From assembly GCA_003150515.1 (NCBI GenBank), contig QALW01000034.1, forward strand, positions 1-5,753: a stretch of 5,753 bases of DNA, in the 5' to 3' direction. Made by a program: the position numbers and the translations under genes. Positions 1 to 5,481 of the stretch are shown here, in pieces (position 1 is the stretch's first letter; each line of letters starts with the position of its first letter). A model generated the notes under the pieces. The model was not told the origin of the DNA and ran no database searches. It saw only the letters and a list, made by a program, of their open reading frames with translations. Source of the DNA: Selenomonadales bacterium (GTDB lineage: Bacteria; Bacillota; Clostridia; Christensenellales; QALW01).

Positions 1-116
1 GGCCAGGCGGCGTTTGGCAGGCTTTTAGCCTGCCCCGGCCGTCCCCGGCCGGGCGGCCCTGCCGGGCCGCAAACGCCGCCTGGCCCGCGGGCCTGCGCGC
101 GCAGGCCCGCGCCGCC
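1..116. repeat. GC-rich multi-hairpin palindromic element, copy A (probably cut by the window's left edge)
   Basis: No gene is visible here. Positions 1-16 and 70-85 are perfect 16-bp inverted arms (GGCCAGGCGGCGTTTG and its complement). They enclose three smaller hairpins: 17-23 with 27-33, 34-40 with 47-53, and 55-59 with 64-68. A separate 24-26 bp palindrome lies directly after them (86-111, arms GCGGGCCTGC, GCGC in the centre). The block ends in CCGCGCCGCC (107-116) followed by TTTAT. The same 10-mer, followed by C residues and TTAT, ends the larger element at 2952-3170, where it is the 3' arm of the enclosing stem. By analogy, the matching 5' arm here should lie left of position 1. The function is unknown. 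It could be an intergenic repeat, a MITE-like element, or the termination region of an upstream gene. Confidence 0.75.
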
Positions 117-169
117 TTTATATTTACAAAAGCTCCGCCTCTCCTCTCCCGCGCCTTAAGTGAAAGCTC

Positions 170-198
170 TTGACTTTTATCCTAAAATCATTTATTCT
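170..198 (+). promoter_or_regulatory. Sigma-A-type promoter of the leuS T-box transcript
   Basis: TTGACT (170-175) matches the -35 consensus at five of six positions. After a 17-bp spacer, TATTCT (193-198) matches the -10 consensus at four of six. Transcription would begin near 205-207, a short distance before the first hairpin of the T-box leader, which is where a leader promoter is expected. An alternative -10, TATATT at 198-203, has a poorer spacing of 22 bp. Confidence 0.6.
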
Positions 199-205
199 AT
201 ATTTT

Positions 206-493
206 AATAGCAGGGCTTGAGAATAACGCTGCGTCAAGCCCCGAATAAAAGCCGTGATGGGGCTTGGGTGTCAGAATGGTCTCTTAAGAGAGCCGCCGGT
301 ATGGTGCGAGGGGGCAGAGGCTTTGAATTTCCCGTCTCTCCCCTGAGCTCGGCGCCTGAACGTTTCTCTTAAGGCAATTAGGGCGCTGCGTTTCCCGCGT
401 TAAGGGCGTTAAAGAGCGGCCGCTGAGAAAGCGGCAAGCAGAGTGGTACCGCGGGCATTCCGTCTCTGAACGGAATGCCCTATTATATTTTTT
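206..493 (+). promoter_or_regulatory. T-box riboswitch (tRNA-Leu-sensing leader) of leuS
   Basis: This leader senses uncharged tRNA and decides between termination and read-through into leuS. Visible parts, in order: Stem I base GCC 251-253 with GGC 351-353; kink-turn bases GTGAT (254-258) opposite TGAGC (344-348); helix GGGG 259-262 with CCCC 340-343; an AGAG-type distal bulge near 287-292; distal loop GGTGCGAG (303-310). The candidate specifier codon is CTC (Leu) at 336-338. It sits one base before the CCCC helix, which is the same spacing as the GGC specifier in Bacillus subtilis glyQS as I recall it. Stem III is 419-424 with 430-435. The T-box sequence AGAGTGGTACCGCGG (440-454) follows, and then the terminator. 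The CTC specifier agrees with the downstream gene. The base after it is T rather than the usual purine. The fold was worked out by eye, and the 5' boundary is set by the predicted promoter. Confidence 0.93.
453..493 (+). terminator. T-box-controlled intrinsic terminator before leuS
   Basis: A perfect 10-bp stem, GGGCATTCCG (453-462) with CGGAATGCCC (471-480), has an 8-base loop. It is followed by a T-rich tract ending in six T residues (488-493). The 5' arm overlaps the last bases of the T-box sequence, so antiterminator and terminator cannot form together. The T run abuts the leuS ribosome binding site. Confidence 0.92.
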
Positions 494-498
494 GGAGG
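494..498 (+). promoter_or_regulatory. leuS ribosome binding site (decides the start codon)
   Basis: GGAGG at 494-498 lies 8 bases before ATG 507. An in-frame TTG at 492 overlaps the terminator T run and this ribosome binding site, so it is rejected as the start. Confidence 0.9.
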
Positions 499-506
499 TT
501 TTTAAT

Positions 507-2924
507 ATGGCCGCGGAAAATTATAATCATTTGGAAATAGAAAAGAAGTGGCAGCAGCGCTGGGAGGAGCAGGGGGCTTTTAAGGCGCTGGACGATTATA
601 CTCTGCCCAAATTTTATGCGCTTATAGAATTTCCCTATCCGTCGGGCGCGGGCCTGCATGTGGGACATCCTCTTTCCAATACGGCGCTGGATATAATAGC
701 GCGCAAGCGGAGAATGGAGGGCTATAACGTCTTATATCCGATAGGCTGGGACGCCTTCGGGCTGCCTACTGAGAATTACGCCATGAAAACGGGCGTGCAT
801 CCGAGTATAGTTACTAAAAACAATATCGACCGTTTCCGTTCTCAGCTTAAGAGCATGGGCTTTTCCTTTGATTACAGCCGGGAGGTTAATACCACCGAGC
901 CTTCATATTATAAATGGACGCAGTGGATTTTTATACAGCTTTTTAAAGCGGGATTGGCCTATAAGGCTGAAATTCCCATAAACTGGTGTACAAGCTGTAA
1001 AGTGGGCCTGGCCAATGAAGAGGTGGTGGACGGCGTCTGCGAGCGCTGCGGCGGAGAGGTAGTGCGCCGGGTTAAGAGCCAATGGATGCTTAGAATTACC
1101 CAATATGCTCAAAAGCTGCTGGACGGACTGGACACCGTTGATTTTATAGATAAGGTTAAGGCCCAGCAGAAAAACTGGATTGGACGAAGCGAAGGGGCGG
1201 AGGTGCAATTTCTTATTCCGGCCGCCGGCAAGCCCGTAACTGTTTATACTACCCGTCCCGACACCCTCTTCGGAGCGACTTATATGGTTATTTCTCCCGA
1301 GCATCCCCTTATAGACGAAATGGGGGACAAAATAGAGAATATAAAGGACGTGCTGGCCTATAGAGAGGCTGCGGCCCGCAAGAGCGATTTTGAGCGCACC
1401 GAAACGGCCAAGGAAAAGAGCGGTCAGCCCCTCAAGGGCATATATGCAGTAAATCCCGTAAATAATATGCAGATTCCCGTATGGGTGTCTGATTATGTGC
1501 TTATGTCTTACGGCACAGGGGCTATTATGGCCGTTCCCGCTCATGATACGAGAGACTGGGAATTTGCGCAGAAATTCGGCCTGCCCATAGTGGAGGTGGT
1601 TAAGGGCGGAGACGTAAATAAAGAAGCGTATACCGATATATCTGACGGCATAATGATAAATTCAGGCTTTTTAGACGGAATGAGCGTAGCCCAAGCTAAA
1701 AAAGCTATTATTGACGAATTGGAGCAGAAAGGCATAGCGCGCCGCAAGGTTAATTATAAATTGAGGGATTGGGTGTTTTCCCGCCAACGCTATTGGGGAG
1801 AGCCTATTCCCCTGGTATACTGCGAAAAATGCGGCTGGCAGCCGCTGGATGAGAGCGAGCTGCCCCTTACCCTGCCTGAGCTTGAAAAATTCGAGCCGTC
1901 CGGCACGGGCGAATCCCCGCTGGTGCATGCGACCGATTGGGTGAATACCAGCTGCCCCCGATGCGGAGGCCCGGCCAAGCGCGAAACGGATACAATGCCC
2001 CAATGGGCGGGTTCGTCCTGGTATTTCCTGCGCTATACTGATCCGCATAATGACCAGGCGCTGGCCAGCCCCGAAGCGTTAAAATATTGGATGCCCGTAG
2101 ATTGGTATAACGGGGGTATGGAGCATACTACTCTGCATCTGCTTTATTCGCGTTTCTGGTATAGATTCTTATATGATATAGGCGTGGTTCCCACCATTGA
2201 GCCATATAAGAAACGCACCAGCCACGGCATGATATTGGGCGAAAACGGAGAAAAGATGAGCAAGAGCCGGGGGAATGTGGTTAACCCGGATGAAATTATA
2301 AATGAGATGGGCGCGGATACATTAAGGCTGTATGAGATGTTTATGGGCGCCTTTGACCAGACTAAGCCCTGGTCCACTCAGGGCGCGCGGGGAGCGCGGC
2401 GTTTTTTAGAGAGAGTATGGCGGCTTCAGGGGATGATTGCAGGAGAGGGCCTGCGTCCTGAAACAGAAGGAGCGGCGCACGCCATGATTAAAAAGGTTTC
2501 AGAGGATTATGAGCGCATGAAATATAATACGGCCATAGCCTGCATGATGAGCTTTGTTAATCTTCTGTATCAGCTGGAGAGCGTTACGCGGGAAGAATTA
2601 AGGCTGCTTATTATTCTGCTTAACCCTGTTTCGCCGCATATTACCGAAGAGATATGGGAGAAGGCTAATTTAGGAGAAGGGCCTGTTTATAAGCAGAAGT
2701 GGCCCGAATATAACCCCTCTTTGATAAAACAGGATACCGTTGAATATGCGGTGCAGGTCAGCGGGCGCATACGGGCGCGCATTCAGGCGCAGGCGGACGC
2801 GCAGGAAGAGGAAATAAAGGAGGCTGCTTTGAATTGCCCTGAAATAGCCGTATGGCTGGAAGGCAAGAGCATTAAAAAGGTAATCGTAGTTAAAGGAAAG
2901 CTGGTTAATATTGTGGCCGTTTAA
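507..2924 (+). CDS. leuS: Leucyl-tRNA synthetase (LeuRS, EC 6.1.1.4)
   Basis: A cytoplasmic class Ia aminoacyl-tRNA synthetase that charges tRNA-Leu with leucine using ATP. At 805 residues it is full length for a bacterial LeuRS. The HIGH motif appears as HVGH (51-54) within PYPSGAGLHVGH, and KMSKS is at 583-587. A first cysteine quartet (C161, C164, C178, C181) and a second (C439, C442, C483, C486) are potential zinc sites. The CP1 editing domain shows TTRPDTLFGA (248-257) and GTGAIMAVPAHDTRD (336-350). D347 lies where the conserved editing aspartate is expected. The RDWVFSRQRYWGEPIP block starts at 420. The C-terminus carries the anticodon-binding and tail regions. The start is ATG 507, chosen for its GGAGG site. 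The gene follows a T-box leader with a Leu specifier, so it is induced by leucine or charged tRNA-Leu shortage. I see no frameshift or missing key residue. Confidence 0.99.
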   Translation: MAAENYNHLEIEKKWQQRWEEQGAFKALDDYTLPKFYALIEFPYPSGAGLHVGHPLSNTALDIIARKRRMEGYNVLYPIGWDAFGLPTENYAMKTGVHPSIVTKNNIDRFRSQLKSMGFSFDYSREVNTTEPSYYKWTQWIFIQLFKAGLAYKAEIPINWCTSCKVGLANEEVVDGVCERCGGEVVRRVKSQWMLRITQYAQKLLDGLDTVDFIDKVKAQQKNWIGRSEGAEVQFLIPAAGKPVTVYTTRPDTLFGATYMVISPEHPLIDEMGDKIENIKDVLAYREAAARKSDFERTETAKEKSGQPLKGIYAVNPVNNMQIPVWVSDYVLMSYGTGAIMAVPAHDTRDWEFAQKFGLPIVEVVKGGDVNKEAYTDISDGIMINSGFLDGMSVAQAKKAIIDELEQKGIARRKVNYKLRDWVFSRQRYWGEPIPLVYCEKCGWQPLDESELPLTLPELEKFEPSGTGESPLVHATDWVNTSCPRCGGPAKRETDTMPQWAGSSWYFLRYTDPHNDQALASPEALKYWMPVDWYNGGMEHTTLHLLYSRFWYRFLYDIGVVPTIEPYKKRTSHGMILGENGEKMSKSRGNVVNPDEIINEMGADTLRLYEMFMGAFDQTKPWSTQGARGARRFLERVWRLQGMIAGEGLRPETEGAAHAMIKKVSEDYERMKYNTAIACMMSFVNLLYQLESVTREELRLLIILLNPVSPHITEEIWEKANLGEGPVYKQKWPEYNPSLIKQDTVEYAVQVSGRIRARIQAQADAQEEEIKEAALNCPEIAVWLEGKSIKKVIVVKGKLVNIVAV

Positions 2925-2951
2925 CGCTGGGCAGAACGGGCTTACGGCTGC

Positions 2952-3170
2952 AAACAGAAAAAATTAAAGACGGAGAGAGATAAAGCAAAATGGGGGGCGG
3001 CGCGGTCTTTTGGCGCCCTTCGGGCGCCAAAAGCCGCGGCAGGCATGGTTTGGGTCAAGTTTACTTGACCCAAACCATGCCTGCCGCGCGGGCCGGCCTG
3101 CGGCCGGCCGCCGCGCCGCCCCCCTTATTCTCCGCTGATTTTTCTCTCCGTCTTTAATTTTTTTCTGTTT
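2952..3170. repeat. Large nested palindrome with three internal hairpins, copy B
   Basis: This begins 28 bp after the leuS stop codon. The outer arms 2952-2978 and 3143-3170 pair over 27 bp with one extra T in a homopolymer. Inside an asymmetric internal loop, a perfect 14-bp GC stem follows (2992-3005 with 3111-3124). It encloses three perfect hairpins: 3007-3018 with 3022-3033 (12 bp, TTC loop), 3035-3060 with 3063-3088 (26 bp, only 2 bases between arms), and 3091-3098 with 3102-3109 (8 bp, TGC loop). As single-stranded DNA or RNA this would fold into a cloverleaf-like multi-way junction. As duplex DNA it could extrude cruciforms. There is no coding capacity and no obvious target-site duplication. 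It shares its 3' boundary motif CCGCGCCGCC and downstream words with copy A. The function is unknown. A non-autonomous mobile repeat, a palindromic intergenic repeat family or an elaborate terminator all fit. Confidence 0.85.
2969..3164. terminator. Probable bidirectional terminator formed by the outer arms of the palindrome
   Basis: On the plus strand, GACGGAGAGA (2969-2978) pairs with TCTCTCCGTC (3143-3152), followed by TTTAATTTTTTT (3153-3164). On the minus strand the same stem is followed by a T-rich run complementary to 2958-2968. This is the layout of a two-way intrinsic terminator for leuS, but its loop region has been filled by about 160 bp of GC-rich hairpins. Whether it still terminates transcription is inference. 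Confidence 0.5.
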
Positions 3171-3388
3171 TATTGAAATATCAATATAGAGGAATATAAA
3201 ATTTGCCTTTTTTGGCTGAGCGCTTTGGAATTTTTTCGCAGATTGCCGCTGTTTAGCGGCTTTTTACTTACACATTAGGTAGTTATTCTTACATATTTCG
3301 TTAGCCTAAGTATATTTCACAACATCAAAATACAGCGCGACGATATAACAAAAATCCCCCGTATACAAAACAATAACCAATAAATCCC
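3171..3388. other. AT-rich intergenic stretch, no gene recognised
   Basis: I find no convincing coding frame here. It opens with a small AT hairpin (TATTGA 3171-3176 with TCAATA 3181-3186, 4-base loop). It includes an isolated terminator-like hairpin (3245-3265) and a short inverted pair TTAGG (3275-3279) and CCTAA (3305-3309). The 7-mer AAATCCC occurs at 3352-3358 and again at 3382-3388, just before the ibrA -35 box. The low GC content contrasts sharply with the neighbouring palindrome. Confidence 0.6.
3245..3265 (+). terminator. Isolated intrinsic-terminator-like hairpin
   Basis: GCCGCT (3245-3250) and AGCGGC (3255-3260) form a perfect 6-bp stem with a GTTT loop, followed by five T residues (3261-3265). 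No gene ends just before it. It may be a backup terminator for leuS transcription, or the remnant of a lost gene's end. It would also insulate ibrA from leuS. Confidence 0.6.
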
Positions 3389-3417
3389 TTGTAAAATATA
3401 ACAATTTGGGTTAAAAT
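3389..3417 (+). promoter_or_regulatory. Probable sigma-A promoter of ibrA-ibrB
   Basis: TTGTAA (3389-3394) matches the -35 consensus at four of six positions. TAAAAT (3412-3417) matches the -10 consensus at five of six, and the spacer is exactly 17 bp. The predicted transcript start, near 3424, is about 10 bp before the G-rich ribosome binding site at 3434-3440. One copy of the repeated AAATCCC word abuts the -35 box, so an operator is possible but unproven. Confidence 0.55.
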
Positions 3418-3433
3418 AAATAATAAACTCGGT

Positions 3434-3440
3434 AGGGGGG
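3434..3440 (+). promoter_or_regulatory. G-rich ribosome binding site with no standard start codon at the right distance
   Basis: AGGGGGG at 3434-3440 is a good anti-Shine-Dalgarno partner if G-U pairs are allowed. The codon 6 bases downstream, in frame with ibrA, is ATA (3447-3449), not ATG, GTG or TTG. The next in-frame ATG (3489) has its own weaker GAGG (3480-3483) 5 bases upstream. This bears on the true ibrA start. Confidence 0.5.
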
Positions 3441-3488
3441 ATAACTATATCCAAGCGTGAACTGAAAGAGAATGTCTATGAGGCGCTC

Positions 3489-4808
3489 ATGCAGCGGCTA
3501 AAATATATTTTCTCCGAATTTGACAATATATATGTGTCCTTCTCAGGGGGCAAAGACAGCGGTCTGCTGCTCAATCTAGTGCTGGATTATATCAAAAAGA
3601 ACTGTCCCGGCAGGCGCATAGGCGTATTTCATCAGGATTTTGAAGCTCAGTATTCGTATACAACCGAATATGTCACCAAAATGTTTGAGGAAAATCTGGA
3701 TTATATCGAGCCTTTCTGGGTATGCCTTCCCATGGCCAGCAAAACTCCCATGTCCAATTATGATCTCTATTGGTATCCGTGGGATGATAAGCAAAAAGAT
3801 ATATGGGTGCGCCCAATGCCCCAAATGAGCTATGTAATTAATCAGGATAATAACCCTTTTAATTTTTATCAGTATAAAATGCTTCAGGAGGAATTGGCTA
3901 AGCAGTTTAACAGGTGGTATAAGAATTATAAAGGAGGCGGGAAAACAGTCTGCCTCTTGGGTATAAGGGCAAATGAATCATTATTGAGATATTCCTCAAT
4001 AATTAATAAAAAGAACAGATATAAGGATACCTGCTACATAACTACTATTTTCCGGGACGTTTATACGGCCGCGCCTTTATACGACTGGACGGTTAAAGAT
4101 GTCTGGAAGGCCAACGGGCAATTCGGATATCCTTATAATAAGCTCTACGACCTCTTCTATAAGGCCGGCGTGCCTGTAAATCAAATGCGCGTGGCTTCAC
4201 CCTTTAATGAATGGGCTATGCAGTCTCTTAATATCTATAGAGTAATTGAACCGCAGGCATGGGCCAAACTGGTGGGGCGGGTAAGAGGGGCTAATTTTGC
4301 TTCCATTTATGCAAATACCCGCGCTATGGGCTATAGGAACATATCTCTGCCCCAGGGACATACCTGGGAATCATATACTAAATTTTTGCTGTCCACCCTT
4401 CCTGAGAGCACGCGCAGCATATATCTTGAGAAGTTTAAGGTGTCGGCTGATTTTTGGCATAATATCGGCGGCGGGCTCTCGGAGGAATGCATTAAGGAAA
4501 TCCAGGAAAAGGGCTATAATATTTCCCGCAACGGCGTTTCGGCCTATACAAAGGACGGCAAATGCAGGGTGATATTTAATCAGGCCATTCCTGACGATAC
4601 GGACGATATAAAATCCACTATTCACATTCCCTCATGGAAGCGTATGTGCTTTTGCATTCTAAAAAACGATCATTTATGCCGCTTTATGGGCTTCGGCCCT
4701 ACTAAAAAGCAAAGCGAACATATACGCTGGCTTAAGGAGAAATATGCAAGCCTGATAAACGGCGAAGCCCAATTATATGATGGAACTCATGCGCAGGGAG
4801 GAGCATAA
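3489..4808 (+). CDS. ibrA: IbrA-like PAPS-reductase-family PP-loop protein with DUF3440-type C-terminus
   Basis: From ATG 3489 the protein has 439 residues and no membrane segment. The N-terminal half is an adenine-nucleotide alpha-hydrolase fold. The PP-loop SFSGGKDSG covers 17-25 with SGGKDS at 19-24, and GIRANES (158-164) resembles the substrate-side motif of PAPS reductases. The C-terminal half (from about 190, with WTVKDVW, SPFNEWA and SWKRMCFCILKND) resembles the DUF3440 region of IbrA. C387, C389, H395 and C397 form a compact cluster. I see no ECGLH-type catalytic cysteine motif, so ordinary sulfate-assimilation PAPS reduction is unlikely. In E. coli, IbrA and IbrB were described as regulators of Eib immunoglobulin-binding proteins. 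The biochemical activity is not established. The reading frame continues upstream as a plausible ISKRELKENVYEAL to an ATA at 3447 behind a good ribosome binding site, so the real N-terminus is probably 14 residues longer. ibrB follows after 2 bp. Confidence 0.85.
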   Translation: MQRLKYIFSEFDNIYVSFSGGKDSGLLLNLVLDYIKKNCPGRRIGVFHQDFEAQYSYTTEYVTKMFEENLDYIEPFWVCLPMASKTPMSNYDLYWYPWDDKQKDIWVRPMPQMSYVINQDNNPFNFYQYKMLQEELAKQFNRWYKNYKGGGKTVCLLGIRANESLLRYSSIINKKNRYKDTCYITTIFRDVYTAAPLYDWTVKDVWKANGQFGYPYNKLYDLFYKAGVPVNQMRVASPFNEWAMQSLNIYRVIEPQAWAKLVGRVRGANFASIYANTRAMGYRNISLPQGHTWESYTKFLLSTLPESTRSIYLEKFKVSADFWHNIGGGLSEECIKEIQEKGYNISRNGVSAYTKDGKCRVIFNQAIPDDTDDIKSTIHIPSWKRMCFCILKNDHLCRFMGFGPTKKQSEHIRWLKEKYASLINGEAQLYDGTHAQGGA

Positions 4809-4810
4809 AA

Positions 4811-5446
4811 ATGAATAATCCTGAAATTGCCCGATTGTGCGGCCAGCTTATCCAGGAGCTGAATAAAATAGAGGATACGGACGAGCTGATTGATTGCCTG
4901 AATGATATACGCAGCCAGCTTCACGAGCTTTCCCCGTTAAAACGGCATCCTGTGGACTGCGTGCTTTGGGTAAAGCGCGACGACGTGCACGCCAACGAAT
5001 GGAACCCCAATCATGTGGCTCCGCCTGAAATGGAATTGCTCTATACCTCTATTAAATGCGATGGATATACCCAGCCCATTGTCACCGGCATGCATGAGGA
5101 TAACGGCTACGAAATAGTAGACGGCTTCCATCGATATCTTATTCCCGGCGAGCATGCGGATATAATGAATAATACCCTAGGATATCTTCCGGTTGCTCAG
5201 ATTGACCGCATCCGCAGCGACCGCATGGCTTCCACCATCCGGCATAACCGCGCCAGAGGCACTCACGAAGTAGAACTTATGGGCAATATAGTTAAAGAAC
5301 TGCATGATTTGGGCCGCTCTGACGATTGGATAGCTAAGCATCTGGGCATGGATGCGGATGAAATACTGCGCCTGAAGCAGATTACCGGCCTGGCCGAGCT
5401 TTTTGCAAATGAGGAATTTTCGGCCGCCTGGGAGGATACGGAGTAA
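4811..5446 (+). CDS. ibrB: IbrB-like ParB/sulfiredoxin-fold protein
   Basis: A 211-residue soluble protein. Residues about 1-45 form a helical, acidic N-terminus. A ParB/Srx-type domain spans about 48-150. Its marks are the VKRDDVHANEWNPN entry (54-67), GYTQPI (85-90), the signature DGFHR (104-108) and the basic IRHNRARGTH block (143-152), which takes the place of the ParB arginine-rich box. Residues about 155-190 look like a helix-turn-helix (LGRSDDWIAKHLGMDADEI), as in ParB-like DNA binders. There is no partner ParA. ATG 4811 is preceded by GGAGG (4797-4801) with a 9-base spacing. That site lies inside the last codons of ibrA, so the pair is translationally linked. The partnership with IbrA is the best clue to its role. 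DNA or nucleotide binding (ParB-type CTP binding is possible) is inference. Confidence 0.83.
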   Translation: MNNPEIARLCGQLIQELNKIEDTDELIDCLNDIRSQLHELSPLKRHPVDCVLWVKRDDVHANEWNPNHVAPPEMELLYTSIKCDGYTQPIVTGMHEDNGYEIVDGFHRYLIPGEHADIMNNTLGYLPVAQIDRIRSDRMASTIRHNRARGTHEVELMGNIVKELHDLGRSDDWIAKHLGMDADEILRLKQITGLAELFANEEFSAAWEDTE

Positions 5447-5481
5447 AGAAATTTTATGTTGAGCGCAGAGGGGTGAGAATC

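Noticed and set aside
1..116. CRISPR-like or tandem repeat array
   Set aside because: The repeats are inverted arms of hairpins, not direct repeats with regular spacers, and no cas gene is present.
492..506. TTG start for leuS at 492, adding five residues
   Set aside because: The TTG overlaps the terminator T run and the GGAGG ribosome binding site itself. ATG 507 has ideal spacing and gives the expected N-terminus.
903..1544. Long open frame (213 codons) on the minus strand inside leuS
   Set aside because: It lies wholly antisense to a clear, full-length leuS, its translation resembles no family I know, and it has no supporting ribosome binding site context. It is a composition shadow. The other antisense frames within leuS, ibrA and ibrB were rejected for the same reason.
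2992..3124. A tRNA or other structured RNA gene, because of the cloverleaf-like fold
   Set aside because: The arms are far too long and GC-rich for a tRNA. There is no TTCGA-type T loop, D-loop pattern or acceptor stem of 7 bp, so only the general shape is similar.
2952..3170. Insertion sequence with terminal inverted repeats
   Set aside because: There is no transposase frame inside, and I could not find a flanking target duplication. At most it could be a non-autonomous element.
3489..4808. A standard sulfate-assimilation PAPS reductase (cysH)
   Set aside because: The protein is much longer than CysH and has a DUF3440-like second half. It lacks the ECGLH-type motif and is paired with a ParB-like gene instead of cys genes.
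4811..5446. A chromosome-partition parB gene
   Set aside because: No parA is adjacent. The arginine-rich box differs from canonical ParB, and the protein is shorter, fitting IbrB-type proteins better.
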